Shown: positions 8,249 through 21,765, counted from the first letter of the stretch. The stretch: 64,000 nucleotides of DNA from Vibrio sp. 99-8-1 (GCF_013114595.1 NZ_VTXE01000013.1:1-64000); one strand, 5' to 3'. Translations and numbers: made by a program. The notes: generated by a model from the sequence alone, not told the origin.

Positions 8249-8932
8249 TCAACCATTCAATATTGGTGTTATATCCATAAACTTACCAATATCTCGTTTC
8301 TTCACACTTGGTACATAGGGAATTTCACCCAGTTTAGGGGCTGGAATTTTTTCTTCTAACATCCTAATAATTTCTGAGTAATTTTCTGTTCCCGGATTAA
8401 TTCGATTTGCCGCCCAACCGATTATCTCTAACCCATCATTTTGAATCGCCTCAACCGAGAGCATCGCATGGCTTAAACAACCCAGTTTAATGCCAACTAC
8501 TAGAACCACAGGCATCTTTTCTTGTTTAACCCAAGTCGACAAGCAGTCTGTTTGCGAAATGGGAACTCGCCATCCGCCCGCGCCTTCAACTAATACCACA
8601 TCAGCCGTTTGTTTATGCTGCTGAAGTTTGTCACTAAGCACAGAGTAATCAATCACTACCTCTTCTTGCTTAGCCGCAATATGCGGTGATGTCGGGCTTA
8701 ACAGCGCATAAGGGTTAACATCATCGTAAGCTATCTCTCTTGTCGCAGCCTGTTGCAGGTGAAGAGCATCCGAGTTCCTTCTTCCATCTTCACTATCTTT
8801 ACAACCAGCGGCAACAGGTTTATACCCGATCGTGGTTAAACCATGAGCAGCAAGTGCCTGTAAAATTGCTTTAGATACTACGGTTTTACCCACTTCTGTA
8901 TCTGTGCCAGCAATAAAAAAAGTATCAATCAT
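8249..8932 (-). CDS. bioD: Dethiobiotin synthetase
   Basis: A 227-residue cytoplasmic ATP-dependent enzyme that closes the ureido ring of 7,8-diaminopelargonate with CO2 to form dethiobiotin. The P-loop is GTDTEVGKT at residues 9-17, and [10 protein letters not shown] is the conserved substrate-binding segment near 120. The start at 8932 overlaps the bioC stop as ATGA (8929-8932), so it is the last, translationally coupled gene of bioBFCD. An in-frame upstream start would lengthen the overlap and is less likely. Confidence 0.95.
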   Translation of the reverse strand: MIDTFFIAGTDTEVGKTVVSKAILQALAAHGLTTIGYKPVAAGCKDSEDGRRNSDALHLQQAATREIAYDDVNPYALLSPTSPHIAAKQEEVVIDYSVLSDKLQQHKQTADVVLVEGAGGWRVPISQTDCLSTWVKQEKMPVVLVVGIKLGCLSHAMLSVEAIQNDGLEIIGWAANRINPGTENYSEIIRMLEEKIPAPKLGEIPYVPSVKKRDIGKFMDITPILNG

Positions 8933-9723
8933 AAATCTATTGTCCCAAAACATACCTGATAGGTTGCAGGTAATCGTTTTTCGCTATTACTAAATGCTTG
9001 GTATTCCTTTTCCACTCGTTTTAACGCTGTGTTCTTAGTCAAACCAACAGAGCGGTCGCTAACATATGTCGCACCAATGCCTTTTAGATCTTTCATTAGC
9101 TGAAGTGCGGAAGAATACCAGTACTGAATTGACCGTAAGTCTAGTTGATGACTAACAGAACCAGATTGCGCTAACGCAAGATTTATCTGTTTCATGGTTA
9201 AAAAACCATTTACGTGTTGATATGCATCAATTTTAGCCCACGCCTGTTTAAGCTCCGTTAGAGACCCATCAGCTAAAGTAGAAAAGTAAATTTTTCCACC
9301 CGGTTTGGTTACTCGTTGTAGTTCTTTAAGTGGCACAGACAAATCGAGGCACCATTGCAAAGCAAGACTGGAAAAGACCACATCAAACTGATTATCTGAA
9401 AATGGTAGCGATTCTGCATCAGCAACTTGATACTGTTCCACTTTATTGAGACAGCGACACCGAGCTTGCTGCAACATCTCAGCAGACAGGTCGGCCGCAA
9501 CGACTTTGGCTCCTTTATCCGCTAACCTATTGGAAAAATATCCCGTACCGCAGCCAATATCTAGCACCTTTAAACCTTGCAACGACTCCGGCATTTTTTC
9601 CATTAACCGTTCTCCAACTTCTCGTTGAAACTCTGCGTGCTTATCGTATTTCTTTGCTGCTTTACCAAACGCATCAGCAATCGCTACTTTTCTATGGGAT
9701 GGTGCAGAAACATTACTACTCAC
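8929..9723 (-). CDS. bioC: Malonyl-ACP O-methyltransferase BioC
   Basis: A 264-residue SAM-dependent methyltransferase that methylates malonyl-ACP, disguising it as a primer for pimeloyl synthesis by the fatty-acid machinery. SAM motif I is [12 protein letters not shown] at about residues 53-64, and motifs II-III ([18 protein letters not shown]) follow near 100-117. It lies third in bioBFCD, 12 bases after bioF and overlapping bioD. No bioH occurs in the window, so the esterase partner must be encoded elsewhere. Confidence 0.93.
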   Translation of the reverse strand: MSSNVSAPSHRKVAIADAFGKAAKKYDKHAEFQREVGERLMEKMPESLQGLKVLDIGCGTGYFSNRLADKGAKVVAADLSAEMLQQARCRCLNKVEQYQVADAESLPFSDNQFDVVFSSLALQWCLDLSVPLKELQRVTKPGGKIYFSTLADGSLTELKQAWAKIDAYQHVNGFLTMKQINLALAQSGSVSHQLDLRSIQYWYSSALQLMKDLKGIGATYVSDRSVGLTKNTALKRVEKEYQAFSNSEKRLPATYQVCFGTIDL

Positions 9724-9735
9724 TATCTACATCTC

Positions 9736-10872
9736 TTAACTGTTAATAATATGCTGAGCTAATTCACTTACCTGCTGGTGAGTGTGGTTCGCATTGAGGG
9801 TGATGCGAATCCGACAGCTCTCTTTGGCCACTGTTGGTGGTCTAATTGGAGTCACCCAGAAACCGTGTTGCTTAAGCTTGCTTGCTAGTGCCATGGTTTT
9901 ATCGACTGAACCACAGATAAAAGGTTTGATCGGCGTTGTTGTTGCGACATAACCTGCTTGCTCTTGGAGTTTTTGATCATAAGTCAACTGGAGCTCCGCT
10001 AAGTGCTCTCTTCGCCACTGTTGTTGTTGCAACATATTAGCGGCTTCTGTTAACGCATAGGCTTGAGAAGGCGGCATAGCTGTTGAGTAAACATGATGAC
10101 GAGAAAACTGTGTAAGGTAGTTACCCACACGCTGATCACATAATATCGCAGCACCGGACAACCCAAACGCTTTACCAAAGGTGACAACCAATAACTGAGG
10201 TTGAATCTCCATACCCGCTATGCTACCAACACCTCTCTCTCCTAACACGCCAACACCATGCGCATCATCAACCATCAACCAGCTATCACTCTGTTGGCAT
10301 GCCGTCGCAATATCATCTAAGGGCGCGCAATCACCATCCATGCTAAATACCCCTTCAGTGACAACTAAGGCAGGGTTGTCAGCAATAATACGTTTTAAAT
10401 CAGCAACATCATTGTGTTTAAAACGCTTCATTTGAGCCGGAGACAAGATACCCGCCTCCATCAAAGAAGCATGATTCAACTTATCCTGAACTAAAAAGTC
10501 TGCCTTACCAAGCAGTGAAAACAGAACCGCCTGATTAGCCGCGAAACCAGAATTAAATAGAATAGCCCTATCATAACCAAACCATTCACAAAGAGTCTCT
10601 TCTAAGGTTTGGTGAGCCACTGAATGCCCAGTCACCATTGGAGAGGCAGCGCTGCCTGCTCCATATTTATCAATGCCTTCCTGCCATGCTTTTGCTAGTT
10701 GTTTAGAGCTCGCTAGCCCAAGGTAATCATTACTGGAAAAATTGATATAGCTTTTGCCTGAAACGCTAAACTCAACGCTGTTGGCGCCTTCCAGCGACAA
10801 CAGTGAACGTTCTAATCCTAGCTGTTTTCTCTTCGCTAACTCGGTATCAATCCTATAACTAAACGCTGGCAT
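9736..10872 (-). CDS. bioF: 8-amino-7-oxononanoate synthase
   Basis: A 378-residue PLP enzyme of the alpha-oxoamine synthase family that condenses pimeloyl-ACP with L-alanine. The Schiff-base lysine is in [11 protein letters not shown], and [10 protein letters not shown] carries the aspartate and histidine that contact PLP. The start at 10872 overlaps the end of bioB by 14 bases and gives MPAFSYRI, consistent with the family. A start five codons upstream is possible but gives an even longer overlap. Confidence 0.94.
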   Translation of the reverse strand: MPAFSYRIDTELAKRKQLGLERSLLSLEGANSVEFSVSGKSYINFSSNDYLGLASSKQLAKAWQEGIDKYGAGSAASPMVTGHSVAHQTLEETLCEWFGYDRAILFNSGFAANQAVLFSLLGKADFLVQDKLNHASLMEAGILSPAQMKRFKHNDVADLKRIIADNPALVVTEGVFSMDGDCAPLDDIATACQQSDSWLMVDDAHGVGVLGERGVGSIAGMEIQPQLLVVTFGKAFGLSGAAILCDQRVGNYLTQFSRHHVYSTAMPPSQAYALTEAANMLQQQQWRREHLAELQLTYDQKLQEQAGYVATTTPIKPFICGSVDKTMALASKLKQHGFWVTPIRPPTVAKESCRIRITLNANHTHQQVSELAQHIINS

Positions 10873-11911
10873 CGTAGAATAAATCATCTTTATTAGGACG
10901 TGCTGCCACTCTTTCTACTACTTGGTCAAGCAACTCGTTCTCTTGGATTTGATCCGGTTTCTGACTAACTTCAACACTATTAATGCCGAGTTTCTTAAAC
11001 AATTGCATATCACTATCTTCATCCGGATTCGGCGTTGTCAGTAATTTACAACCATAAAAAACCGAGTTAGCTCCAGCCATAAAGCTCAGTGCTTGCATCT
11101 GTTCGTTCATACTTTCTCGCCCAGCAGATAAACGCACTGCGGATTTCGGCATCATAATACGCGCGACAGCAATCAATTTTATAAAATCAAATGGGTCAAC
11201 ATCATCCACCTCTTCAAGAGGGGTCCCTTTTACTTTAACCAGCATATTAATAGGAACACTTTCTGGATGAACGGGTAAGTTAGCGAGCTCAACAAAGAGG
11301 CTGGCGCGATCACTGACACTCTCTCCCATTCCGATAATGCCACCAGAGCATATCTTCATACCGGAATCTCGCACATGCGACAAAGTATCCAGACGGTCTT
11401 GATAGGTTCGGGTGGTAATAATGTTTCCATAAAACTCAGGCGAGGTATCTAAGTTGTGATTGTAATAATCCAATCCAGCACCAGCTAGCTCATTGGCTTG
11501 TTGAGGTGAAAGCATGCCCAACGTCATGCAAGTTTCCAACCCCATCTCTTTCACGCCTTTAATCATATCGAGTAGATAAGGCATGTCTCTCTCTTTAGGG
11601 TTCTTCCACGCGGCCCCCATACAGAAGCGGGTTGAGCCTGACTTTTTGGCTTTCTCTGCGGCATTTAATACACTTTCGACTTCCATCAACCTTTCACGAT
11701 CTACATCGGTTCTATAGTGCGCGCTCTGAGGGCAGTATTTGCAATCTTCTGGGCATGCCCCAGTTTTTATTGAGAGCAACGTACTAACTTGCACATAGTT
11801 ATGCTGTTGAAATTGACGATGAACCAATTGAGCGTCAAACATCAGGTCCATAAACGGTTTTTCTAGTAATAAACGGACTTCTTCTACCGTCCAGTTATGG
11901 CGAACTTCCAC
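10859..11911 (-). CDS. bioB: Biotin synthase
   Basis: A 350-residue radical-SAM enzyme that inserts sulfur into dethiobiotin. The [4Fe-4S] motif CPEDCKYC supplies C53, C57 and C60. The conserved downstream segments [13 protein letters not shown] and [12 protein letters not shown] are intact. It is the first gene of bioBFCD, starting about 55 bases from the BirA-type operator shared with the divergent bioA. The length matches E. coli BioB (346). Confidence 0.96.
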   Translation of the reverse strand: MEVRHNWTVEEVRLLLEKPFMDLMFDAQLVHRQFQQHNYVQVSTLLSIKTGACPEDCKYCPQSAHYRTDVDRERLMEVESVLNAAEKAKKSGSTRFCMGAAWKNPKERDMPYLLDMIKGVKEMGLETCMTLGMLSPQQANELAGAGLDYYNHNLDTSPEFYGNIITTRTYQDRLDTLSHVRDSGMKICSGGIIGMGESVSDRASLFVELANLPVHPESVPINMLVKVKGTPLEEVDDVDPFDFIKLIAVARIMMPKSAVRLSAGRESMNEQMQALSFMAGANSVFYGCKLLTTPNPDEDSDMQLFKKLGINSVEVSQKPDQIQENELLDQVVERVAARPNKDDLFYDASV

Positions 11912-11967
11912 GTGTCGATCCTTTAATTATTTTTTATTTCTTGGCTAGTCTACCGTCAGCCAGTAAA

Positions 11968-12000
11968 CTGTCAACAAAACTAAATAGTTTTAAGTTTACA
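11968..12000. promoter_or_regulatory. BirA (biotin) operator between bioB and bioA
   Basis: Two half-sites, CTGTCAACA (11968-11976) and AAGTTTACA (11992-12000), are separated by exactly 15 bases. They fit the gammaproteobacterial BirA consensus TTGTAAACC-N14/15-GGTTTACAA with a few mismatches. The position between the divergent biotin genes is the one used in E. coli, where biotinoyl-BirA represses both directions. Confidence 0.78.
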
Positions 12001-12031
12001 TCTGTTTATTTATTAACCAACGGAATTAAAA

Positions 12032-13330
12032 ATGGACTTAGAGTTTGATCGACAGCACATCTGGCACCCTTACACTTCAACCATTGATCCACTCACCTGT
12101 TATCCAGTTGATCGAGCGGAAGGTGTACATCTCTATTTAGAAACAGGTGAAGAGCTGGTCGATGGTATGTCATCTTGGTGGTCCACCATTCACGGTTATA
12201 ACCATCCTGATTTAAACCAAGCGGCTGAAGCTCAAATAAGCAAAATGTCACACGTGATGTTCGGTGGTATCACTCATCAGCCCGCAATTGATCTAGCAAA
12301 AAAGCTGATAAAGCTCACCCCAAGCCAACTACAACATCTGTTTTTAGCAGACTCTGGCTCCGTTGCTGTGGAAGTCAGCTTAAAAATGGCACTACAGTAC
12401 TGGCACGCTAAAGGAAAAAGACGCAGCAAGTTTCTTACATTACGGGACGGTTATCATGGTGATACATTTGCAGCAATGTCGGTTACTGACCCTGATAATT
12501 CGATGCATAGCTTATACAAAGGTTTTCTCCCTGAACATATCTTTGCCCGCTCGCCGAAAACAGGTTATTGGCAAGATTGGAACCCATCGGACATAGACGA
12601 CTTTAAACAAAAAATATCTCAACATCATAGCGATATTGCAGCGGTTATTCTTGAACCTATCGTTCAAGGCGCCGGCGGAATGAGAATCTACCATCCTGAG
12701 TTTTTAAAACAGGTGCGTATCCTTTGCGATCAATACGGTGTACTTCTTATTGTGGATGAAATTGCTACCGGGTTTGGCAGAACAGGTAAGCTGTTCGCAT
12801 GCGAACATGCCAATATCCAGCCTGATATAATGTGCCTAGGTAAAGCCATCACTGGTGGCTATATGACCCTTTCTGCCACACTCACCACTGAATTGGTCGC
12901 GGATACCGTTTGCAGTGGAGAAGCAGGATGCTTCATGCATGGACCGACATTTATGGCAAACCCTCTTGCATGTGCGGTGGCCAATGCAAGCCTATCCATT
13001 ATAGAAACGGGTAAATGGAAACAACAAACCGCGAATATCGAAGCATTATTATCACAGCAGTTGCCTAGACTTGAGCAGTATGAATTGGTGAAGGAGACTC
13101 GTTGGCTTGGCGCCATAGGCGTTGTAGAAACTCATGCCCCAGTCAATATGGAAGTCATTCAAGCGCATTTTGTAGAGCAAGGGGTGTGGATTCGACCGTT
13201 TGGTAAGCTTATCTATATTATGCCTCCATATATTTGTCAGCCAGAACATATAGAGTCATTAATATCCGCAATTGAAAACGCGCTTCAAAATAACGACTGT
13301 TTTATGTCAAGTTCAGAAAATCTGCTCTAA
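12032..13330 (+). CDS. bioA: Adenosylmethionine-8-amino-7-oxononanoate aminotransferase
   Basis: A 432-residue class III PLP aminotransferase that uses SAM as amino donor to make 7,8-diaminopelargonate. MSSWWSTIHGYNHP near residue 50 is the substrate-binding signature; DEIATGFGRTG carries the PLP aspartate and CLGKAITGGY the catalytic lysine (about residue 272). It is transcribed away from bioBFCD across a BirA-type operator. E. coli BioA has 429 residues. Confidence 0.96.
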   Translation: MDLEFDRQHIWHPYTSTIDPLTCYPVDRAEGVHLYLETGEELVDGMSSWWSTIHGYNHPDLNQAAEAQISKMSHVMFGGITHQPAIDLAKKLIKLTPSQLQHLFLADSGSVAVEVSLKMALQYWHAKGKRRSKFLTLRDGYHGDTFAAMSVTDPDNSMHSLYKGFLPEHIFARSPKTGYWQDWNPSDIDDFKQKISQHHSDIAAVILEPIVQGAGGMRIYHPEFLKQVRILCDQYGVLLIVDEIATGFGRTGKLFACEHANIQPDIMCLGKAITGGYMTLSATLTTELVADTVCSGEAGCFMHGPTFMANPLACAVANASLSIIETGKWKQQTANIEALLSQQLPRLEQYELVKETRWLGAIGVVETHAPVNMEVIQAHFVEQGVWIRPFGKLIYIMPPYICQPEHIESLISAIENALQNNDCFMSSSENLL

Positions 13331-13512
13331 ATTACCGCAAATCCAATGTATTTACCATGCGATGGAAAATGAATTCGATTACGTAGACCGCTCAAGATAT
13401 CCCTATGCGCTTATAAATGGACTTCCTGTCCATTTATGTCTACTCCATCGAGCTTCATTTACCTGAGCTGATATAACCAGATTAGATAACCTCAACTTAA
13501 GACAGGTACAAA

Positions 13513-13536
13513 AACGCCGACCCTGAGGTCGGCGTT
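13513..13536 (-). terminator. Rho-independent terminator of serS
   Basis: A perfect 10-bp GC-rich stem (AACGCCGACC/GGTCGGCGTT) with a 4-base loop is followed on the minus strand by TTTTGT. It lies just after the serS stop and may also stop bioA transcripts. Confidence 0.8.
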
Positions 13537-13553
13537 CTCACTTAAACAGACAA

Positions 13554-14902
<1,349 letters not shown>

Positions 14903-14939
14903 ATTGAGAATTTAACCGAGTAAAGATATCCAAAAAGCA

Positions 14940-16289
14940 CTACTTTTCATAGCGTTTTTGTCTGCTTTTTTCATCTAATGAGGTGAGATACTGTAACTTT
15001 TCGCCAATTTTGGTTTCCAAACCGCGATTAGTCGGAAAATAGTAGCGCGTTTGGGCCATCGGTTGTGGAAAATAGTTCTCGCCCGCAGCATACGCTCCGG
15101 GTTCATCATGAGCATAACGATACTCTTCACCATACCCCATCTCTTTCATTAGTTTGGTCGGTGCATTACGCAAATGAACAGGCACTTCGTATTCAGGTTG
15201 ATTTTGAGCATCATTCAACGCTTGCTTCCAAGCGGTATAAACGGCATTACTTTTAGGAGCACAAGCCAAATACACCACAGCCTGAGCAATTGCTCGTTCG
15301 CCTTCTGCTGGGCCAATTCGTGTAAAACAGTCCCATGCAGACATAGCCACTTGCATCGCTCTTGGATCGGCATTGCCTATATCCTCTGAAGCGATAGCAA
15401 GAAGCCGACGTACAATATATAAAGGGTCGCATCCCGCCGTGATCATCCGCGCAGACCAATAGAGTGCGGCATCTGGATCTGAACCACGAATTGACTTGTG
15501 CACCGCCGAGATTAAGTCGTACCAAATATCACCCTTATTATCAAAGCGCGATACTTTCTCTCCCGCCACCTCAGCAAGCAGCGGCAGAGTAATGAGCTTA
15601 TTACCCTCTTCATCTTCTTCTGCCATATCATAGAGAAGTTCAAGATAATTAAGGGACATTCGAGCATCACCATTAACCAGTTCAGCCAGCCGTTCTACCA
15701 CCTCATCAGAGAAAATTGCCGCCGTTTCGCCTAAACCACGCTCACTATCACTGATCGCTTGGTTGAGCACTAACTGAATATCGGCATGATTTAATGAGGT
15801 TAACTTATACACTCTTGCTCGGGACAGCAGGGCGTTATTGAGTTCAAAAGATGGGTTCTCTGTGGTCGCGCCGATAAAGGTTACTGTACCATCTTCAATA
15901 TGAGGTAAAAAGGCATCCTGCTGACTTTTATTAAAGCGATGAACTTCGTCAACAAAAAGTATAGTGCGACGACCCGTCTGCTTATTTTCTCTGGCTTTTT
16001 CTATTGCAGCTCGAATATCTTTAACACCAGAGGTCACCGCCGACACTCGTTCCACTTCCGCATTAACGTAATTTGCCGCCACTTCCGCCAGAGTGGTTTT
16101 CCCCGTTCCGGGAGGCCCCCAGAGAATCATCGAGTGTATTTGCCCAGCTTGTAACGCACGTCTAAGCGGTTTGCCATCACCAAGGATATGTTTTTGCCCA
16201 ACATACTGCTCAACCGTCATCGGACGCATTCGAGCAGCTAATGGACGAAAGTCTTCATCTCCGGCAAAATTTAAACTGTAATTGCTCAA
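14940..16289 (-). CDS. rarA: Replication-associated recombination protein A (MgsA/RarA AAA+ ATPase)
   Basis: A 449-residue AAA+ ATPase related to clamp-loader subunits that acts at stalled replication forks; E. coli RarA has 447 residues. Walker A is GPPGTGKT at about 58-65 and Walker B is [12 protein letters not shown] near 110. The sensor-1 region ATTENPSFE follows. The C-terminal tetramerisation domain includes the segments [16 protein letters not shown] and YYFPTNRG. It lies in the conserved order ftsK-lolA-rarA-serS. Confidence 0.95.
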   Translation of the reverse strand: MSNYSLNFAGDEDFRPLAARMRPMTVEQYVGQKHILGDGKPLRRALQAGQIHSMILWGPPGTGKTTLAEVAANYVNAEVERVSAVTSGVKDIRAAIEKARENKQTGRRTILFVDEVHRFNKSQQDAFLPHIEDGTVTFIGATTENPSFELNNALLSRARVYKLTSLNHADIQLVLNQAISDSERGLGETAAIFSDEVVERLAELVNGDARMSLNYLELLYDMAEEDEEGNKLITLPLLAEVAGEKVSRFDNKGDIWYDLISAVHKSIRGSDPDAALYWSARMITAGCDPLYIVRRLLAIASEDIGNADPRAMQVAMSAWDCFTRIGPAEGERAIAQAVVYLACAPKSNAVYTAWKQALNDAQNQPEYEVPVHLRNAPTKLMKEMGYGEEYRYAHDEPGAYAAGENYFPQPMAQTRYYFPTNRGLETKIGEKLQYLTSLDEKSRQKRYEK

Positions 16290-16326
16290 GCTGCCTTTCC
16301 ACCTCTAATAACAAGAAACCACAAAA

Positions 16327-16926
16327 CTAGTTTCTTTGGTCATCAATTTCAACACCGTCTGGAATAACAAAAGTGAATTTGTCCTGTGTAGGCACTTTGT
16401 TCTGATAGTCATTAAAAACAAATTGGCCTTGCTGGCCATCTTGCTCAATTATTGTGAAACCATTAATCGTGCCTTGGGCATCAATATCAATTTCAAATTG
16501 ACCCTGATTAGAATCAATGGCGGTTGGCGTTAAGGTGAAAATATCTTTATTTTGCGATACCAGATAGTTATCCCAATCACTGGCACGATTATGTGTTAAC
16601 AACACAAATGGCGTCTGCTCCATCGCTTGTTGTTGCCAATAAATACTGACCTGTTCAATAAAAGGGCTGTAATACCACAGGCTTTTCCCATCAGATACGA
16701 TGATGCTTTCGTCAGGTAAAGTCGTCGTCCAACGAAACAGACTCGGTCTGGCGATATCCACCTCACCTTTACCTTGCAAAATTACTTCTTTTTCAGGGCT
16801 TAACACGGTTTGCTGAAAAGAGGCACTAAACCCTTTTGTCATCGCTAAGCGCTCACTTAGCACATCTTTGGGCGCAGCCAATACTGAACTGCTGACCGCA
16901 AGCAAAGTAATAAGTAGTTTTTTCAT
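16327..16926 (-). CDS. lolA: Outer-membrane lipoprotein carrier protein LolA
   Basis: A 199-residue periplasmic chaperone that takes lipoproteins released by LolCDE to LolB. A signal peptide ([18 protein letters not shown]) is followed by the family features [26 protein letters not shown] and [15 protein letters not shown]. It is immediately downstream of ftsK (69 bases) and upstream of rarA (37 bases), probably one transcript with both. Confidence 0.95.
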   Translation of the reverse strand: MKKLLITLLAVSSSVLAAPKDVLSERLAMTKGFSASFQQTVLSPEKEVILQGKGEVDIARPSLFRWTTTLPDESIIVSDGKSLWYYSPFIEQVSIYWQQQAMEQTPFVLLTHNRASDWDNYLVSQNKDIFTLTPTAIDSNQGQFEIDIDAQGTINGFTIIEQDGQQGQFVFNDYQNKVPTQDKFTFVIPDGVEIDDQRN

Positions 16927-16995
16927 TTATAGGCTCATTTTTTAAACTTACTATGTCTGACGACACAGCAAAGAAAAGGTTCATTCAATCACGGG

Positions 16996-19794
16996 CTAAT
17001 CTTTTATTGGCGGAGGCGCAAGTACTTCTCTATTACCATTGTGCCCCGGAGCACTCACTATTCCCTGAGCTTCTAACTGCTCGACAATACGAGCGGCTCG
17101 GTTATAACCAATTTTGAATTTACGCTGAACCCCAGATACCGAACCACGTCTTGTCTCCGTGACATGAACAACAACCTGATCAAATAATGGGTCAGTATCT
17201 TCATCACCTTCCATTGTCTCGCCAGGTAACAAAGTATCCGGTGACTGATCTCCATGGGTAATCGCATCAATATACTGAGGCTTGCCTCGAGCCTTCCAAT
17301 CATTAACCACTGAATGAACATCATCGTCGGAAGCAAACGCCCCGTGAACGCGTATTGTATGACTTGAACCAGGAGGAAGATATAACATATCCCCCATACC
17401 CAATAGAGACTCAGCTCCGCCTTGATCCAATATGGTTCTTGAATCCGTTTTGGTTGAAACCGTAAAGGCGACACGGGTAGGAATATTGGCTTTAATCAAT
17501 CCGGTAATAACATCAACTGACGGACGCTGCGTAGCAAGGATTAAGTGAACACCTGCTGCACGTGCTTTTTGAGCAAGACGAGCAATCAACTCTTCGACTT
17601 TTTTACCGACAACCATCATTAGGTCAGCAAATTCATCCACCACCACCACAATGTATGGCAGTTTCTCTAATAGTGGCGGCTCAGTATCCATGCTATCGCC
17701 AGCATTCCAGAGCGGGTCATGGATAGGATGGCCTGCATCTGCTGCCATTTTTAGTTTTTCATTGAATCCTTTAACATTTCTCACCCCCAAAGCTGACATT
17801 AGCTTGTAGCGGCGTTCCATCTCTCCTACACACCAACGCAGAGCGTTAGAAGCGTCCTTCATATCGGTGACCACTTCCGACAACAGATGAGGAATACCTT
17901 CGTAAATCGACAGTTCGAGCATTTTAGGGTCAATCATGATAAATCGAACATCTTCTGGTGTGGATTTATACAACATGCTCAATATCATTACATTAACACC
18001 AACCGATTTACCGGAGCCGGTAGTACCCGCGACCAACACGTGAGGCATCTTCGCGAGGTCAGCGACCACAGCTTCCCCGGCAATATCTTGTCCTAGTACG
18101 ACTGTTGTAGGCGATTTCGCTTGAATAAACTGCTCACTACTCACTACATCAGAAAGATAAACCGTTTGTCGGCTCATATTAGGCAACTCAAGCCCAACAT
18201 AAGGTTTGCCAGGAATAACTTCCACCACCCTAACGGCCATGGCAGAGAGAGAACGAGCTAAATCCATCGATAAGCTTGATATACGACTAACTTTTACCCC
18301 TGGCGCTAAATCTAGCTCAAAACGTGTAATCACCGGACCGGGGAAAATGTCCACCACTCTAGCAGTGATCTTATAGTCAGCCAGTTTTGCTTCCACCAAG
18401 CTGGCGATCTCTTCCAAAGCCGCTCTATCTATATGGTTCTCTCGTTTTTCTGGATGATACAGCAGCTCCAGTGTCGGCATAGGAGAAGTTGGAACCGGCA
18501 AATTCTGTTCTTTCTTCTGCAAGAATGGATTATCAGCACCAGCCATATTTTTTTGTGCTTCTTCAACCAAGTCCTGAAAAGCAACAACATCGGGATCACT
18601 CTGTTGTTCAATATTTTGTTCATCAACCGTTGGCTCAACCGCTAGCGAGTCCAGATCAGAAATTGTTGGTGTTGATCTATCCTGAGGAAGATCCGTTTCA
18701 TCGATAACCGTATCAATATCACCAACATTCATCGTTGGCTCAACAAGATGCTCAATAGTTGAAGTCTGATTAGCAAGCGATTCTTGCTCTTCCACCTGCA
18801 CAGGGGCATAGCTGGCGGAGGATGACTTGGCGAGATCATCCGCGTCAAAGGCTTCCTGTTCTAGCTCTTCTATTGTGGCAGACAAATGTTCTGTTCGATT
18901 AACTTCAACCTCAGCAGCAGCTTCGGTAGTCGAGCTAACCTCCGTCTCTACTTTCTCTGATGTTGTTTGTTGAGGGATATGAATATTAAAGCGAGAAGAT
19001 GGCTCTTCTCCACTGACAGAAACATCAGCATGACTATCATCAACGTCAATGATGCTATGATGGTCATCAGACAATGTAATTTGTTCCGATTGAGCAGTAA
19101 CAAGAGGGTTATCAACGGAGAGATCAGCAGTGAGAGTATTTGCTGGGGTTCCTCTTAATTTATTCACAATGGCGGTAACAATACTTAGTGTGCTATCACC
19201 TAACCATTCCACAATAGCCAACCAAGAAATTCCAGTCAGTAAGGTTAACCCTGCCCCCCACATAAATAGAAAAACAATGGTACTGCCCAGTACATTGAGA
19301 GATGGTAAAGCAAAACTAGTGAGTACATCTCCAATAACACCACCAGATGAAAAATACCAAATATCATCAAAATTGATATTCGCTAAACCACAGCTGGTCA
19401 GCATCACGACAACAAGCCCCAACAACCGGGCTCCCCATAGCATTAAATCTATCGGTTCATCTTCCGCTCTTTTCTTAAAAAACGCCCAAGTGGCCATCAG
19501 CGTAATAATTGGCAGAGTGAAAGCCAAAGTACCGAAAGTAAATAACAGTGAGTCAGCAAACAATGCACCTATGGTTCCTGCTGCATTTTTTACTTCCCCT
19601 CCCCATGAGGTTTGTGACCAAGATGGATCGGCGGGATCAAAACTATACAGAGATATTGCTAAAAACATCGCTAATGAGATGCCTAGAATGAAACAACACT
19701 CTCTTAAACGCTGGACACCGTTCAGTTGAACCTGAGGGCTCTGCTCTCCAGTCTTTATTATGGTTTCGACTTTATTATTGTTCTCTTTGAACAT
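16996..19794 (-). CDS. ftsK: DNA translocase FtsK
   Basis: A 932-residue septal DNA pump that clears and aligns chromosome termini and activates XerCD at dif. The N-terminal quarter holds about four transmembrane helices. Residues of roughly 210-440 form an acidic, serine-rich linker. The motor has Walker A GTTGSGKS at about 590-598 and Walker B as [12 protein letters not shown]. The last 60-odd residues are the winged-helix gamma domain that reads KOPS ([21 protein letters not shown]). It is much shorter than E. coli FtsK (1329) because of the linker, which is usual for vibrios. Confidence 0.96.
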   Translation of the reverse strand: MFKENNNKVETIIKTGEQSPQVQLNGVQRLRECCFILGISLAMFLAISLYSFDPADPSWSQTSWGGEVKNAAGTIGALFADSLLFTFGTLAFTLPIITLMATWAFFKKRAEDEPIDLMLWGARLLGLVVVMLTSCGLANINFDDIWYFSSGGVIGDVLTSFALPSLNVLGSTIVFLFMWGAGLTLLTGISWLAIVEWLGDSTLSIVTAIVNKLRGTPANTLTADLSVDNPLVTAQSEQITLSDDHHSIIDVDDSHADVSVSGEEPSSRFNIHIPQQTTSEKVETEVSSTTEAAAEVEVNRTEHLSATIEELEQEAFDADDLAKSSSASYAPVQVEEQESLANQTSTIEHLVEPTMNVGDIDTVIDETDLPQDRSTPTISDLDSLAVEPTVDEQNIEQQSDPDVVAFQDLVEEAQKNMAGADNPFLQKKEQNLPVPTSPMPTLELLYHPEKRENHIDRAALEEIASLVEAKLADYKITARVVDIFPGPVITRFELDLAPGVKVSRISSLSMDLARSLSAMAVRVVEVIPGKPYVGLELPNMSRQTVYLSDVVSSEQFIQAKSPTTVVLGQDIAGEAVVADLAKMPHVLVAGTTGSGKSVGVNVMILSMLYKSTPEDVRFIMIDPKMLELSIYEGIPHLLSEVVTDMKDASNALRWCVGEMERRYKLMSALGVRNVKGFNEKLKMAADAGHPIHDPLWNAGDSMDTEPPLLEKLPYIVVVVDEFADLMMVVGKKVEELIARLAQKARAAGVHLILATQRPSVDVITGLIKANIPTRVAFTVSTKTDSRTILDQGGAESLLGMGDMLYLPPGSSHTIRVHGAFASDDDVHSVVNDWKARGKPQYIDAITHGDQSPDTLLPGETMEGDEDTDPLFDQVVVHVTETRRGSVSGVQRKFKIGYNRAARIVEQLEAQGIVSAPGHNGNREVLAPPPIKD

Positions 19795-19821
19795 AGATAC
19801 TTCTAACGTTGTATAAACAGT

Positions 19822-19843
19822 CCGAGCGGCTAAAGCCGCTCGG
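19822..19843 (-). terminator. Probable terminator between lrp and ftsK
   Basis: A perfect 9-bp GC-rich stem (CCGAGCGGC/GCCGCTCGG) with a TAAA loop lies between the minus-strand lrp and ftsK genes. The following T tract is poor (ACTGTTTAT), so it may only attenuate. Confidence 0.5.
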
Positions 19844-19950
19844 TTTATTAAAATGATTTAATCATATATAGAGCAAAAACCCAATGATAGACAAGCCTTA
19901 ATTGAATACTGCTCTCAGGCTTGCTCAATGATTCTTGACTTTACAATTGA

Positions 19951-20445
19951 TTATCGTGTTTTGATAACCAATTGATTAGATTGTTTTACTTCTTCCATCA
20001 CAACATAAGTTCGAGTGTCGTTTACTCCTGGTAATCTCAATAGAGTATCACCTAGCAGTTTACGATACGCCCCCATATCTGACACGCGTGTTTTAAGAAG
20101 ATAGTCAAAATCACCTGAAACTAAATGACACTCTTGAATGTCATCAAGTTTTTGTACTGCTACATTAAACTGCTCAAAAACATCTGGTGCACCACGATTT
20201 AATGTTATCTCTACAAAAACCAGTAGAGATGCATCTAAATATTGCGGGTTTAACAGAGCGGTATAACCATTTATATACCCTTGACGTTCTAATCGTCTCA
20301 CCCTCTCTAAGCAAGGTGTAGGCGAAAGCCCTACTCGCTTAGACAGTTCAACATTAGAAATACGTCCGTCTTTCTGCAGCTCATTCAATATATTTCGATC
20401 TATACGATCGAGTTCCTTGGACGGTTTTTTATAGTTGTCTGCCAT
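19951..20445 (-). CDS. lrp: Leucine-responsive regulatory protein Lrp
   Basis: A 164-residue global regulator of amino-acid metabolism, nearly identical in pattern to E. coli Lrp. The N-terminal helix-turn-helix (LDRIDRNILNELQKDGRISN and the following KRVGLSPTPCLERVRRLE) binds DNA. The C-terminal RAM domain (DIQECHLVSGDFDYLLK) binds leucine and mediates octamerisation. It is divergent from ald; the 176-base spacer is a plausible site of Lrp control of both genes, which is inference. Confidence 0.95.
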   Translation of the reverse strand: MADNYKKPSKELDRIDRNILNELQKDGRISNVELSKRVGLSPTPCLERVRRLERQGYINGYTALLNPQYLDASLLVFVEITLNRGAPDVFEQFNVAVQKLDDIQECHLVSGDFDYLLKTRVSDMGAYRKLLGDTLLRLPGVNDTRTYVVMEEVKQSNQLVIKTR

Positions 20446-20621
20446 TTTTTATTCCACCTTATTACTTCCTTGCAAAAAAATATTCTACAACTTCTTAATA
20501 TTCAGCACCATATATTAACATTTAGCCGATATAATCAACTTCAAGTCGAAATGTTAGAGTTATATTCGACAAAATTCCCTACACACCAGTCAATACAACC
20601 AATAATACTTAAGGAGTCAGG

Positions 20622-21746
20622 ATGATCATTGGCGTACCAAAAGAAATCAAGAACCACGAATACCGCGTGGGCATGATACCAGCAAGTGTAAGAGAACTAA
20701 TCTCTCATGGTCACCAAGTCTTCGTTGAAACTAGCGCCGGTTCAGGCATTGGCTTCTCAGATGATGACTATATCGCTGCAGGTGCATCCATTCTTCCTAC
20801 TGCTTCCGATATATTCGATAAAGCAGAAATGATTGTTAAGGTTAAAGAACCTCAGTCTGTCGAGCGTGCTATGCTGCGCGAAGGGCAAATATTGTTCACT
20901 TATCTACACCTTGCACCAGATTTTCCACAGACAGAAGAGCTTATCAAGAGTAAAGCTGTCTGTATAGCCTATGAGACTGTAACAGATTATATGGGTCGTC
21001 TTCCACTATTAGCACCAATGTCTGAAGTTGCCGGCCGAATGTCTATCCAAGCTGGCGCTCAAACATTAGAGAAATCTCACGGTGGTCGAGGACTATTATT
21101 AGGTGGCGTACCGGGTGTTGAACCAGCAAAAGTTGTGGTTATTGGCGGCGGTGTTGTTGGATCAAATGCGGCGAGAATGGCGGTAGGACTTCGTGCCGAC
21201 GTAACCATCCTTGATCGCAACATCGATACATTACGAGCACTAGATGAAGAGTTCCAAGGTCAGGCAAAAGTGGTTTATTCTACCAAAGACGCATTAGACA
21301 AGCATATTCTAGAAGCGGATCTAGTGATTGGCGCGGTTCTAATTCCGGGTGCAGCAGCACCTAAACTGGTCACTAAAGAACATATCGCCAAAATGAAGTC
21401 TGGGGCGGCGGTTGTTGACGTTGCTATTGACCAAGGTGGTTGTTTTGAAACATCACACGCAACAACTCACGCGGATCCAACTTACATTGTTGATGAAGTA
21501 GTGCACTACTGTGTTGCGAATATGCCAGGTGCCGTAGCAAGAACCTCCACATTCGCCTTAAACAACGCAACACTACCTTATATTATCAAACTGGCTAACA
21601 AAGGTTACAGAGAAGCTTTACTTGCAGATAAAGGTTTCTTGGACGGCTTGAATGTGATTCATGGTAAAGTAACTTGCAAAGAAGTCGCAGAAAGCTTTGA
21701 TCTTGAGTACGTAGCACCAGAAACCGCTATTACTATGTTCAGCTAG
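20622..21746 (+). CDS. ald: Alanine dehydrogenase
   Basis: A 374-residue NAD-dependent enzyme interconverting L-alanine with pyruvate and ammonia. The start [17 protein letters not shown] is diagnostic. Catalytic residues lie in the N-terminal domain (EIKNHEYR and the TYLHLAP segment). The Rossmann nucleotide-binding motif [12 protein letters not shown] is near residue 172. AAG GAG precedes the ATG as a strong ribosome-binding site. It is divergent from lrp and followed by its own terminator. It may supply ammonia and pyruvate during growth on alanine. Confidence 0.96.
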   Translation: MIIGVPKEIKNHEYRVGMIPASVRELISHGHQVFVETSAGSGIGFSDDDYIAAGASILPTASDIFDKAEMIVKVKEPQSVERAMLREGQILFTYLHLAPDFPQTEELIKSKAVCIAYETVTDYMGRLPLLAPMSEVAGRMSIQAGAQTLEKSHGGRGLLLGGVPGVEPAKVVVIGGGVVGSNAARMAVGLRADVTILDRNIDTLRALDEEFQGQAKVVYSTKDALDKHILEADLVIGAVLIPGAAAPKLVTKEHIAKMKSGAAVVDVAIDQGGCFETSHATTHADPTYIVDEVVHYCVANMPGAVARTSTFALNNATLPYIIKLANKGYREALLADKGFLDGLNVIHGKVTCKEVAESFDLEYVAPETAITMFS

Positions 21747-21765
21747 AAAACGTTAGAGTTATTTC

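Noticed and set aside
13272..13466. Open frame overlapping the end of bioA and continuing into the gap
   Set aside because: It is out of frame with bioA for half its length, lacks a ribosome-binding site and contains a palindrome typical of non-coding DNA.
19130..19729. 199-codon open frame antisense to ftsK
   Set aside because: It lies opposite the conserved membrane domain of ftsK, has no ribosome-binding site and its sequence has no protein-like pattern.
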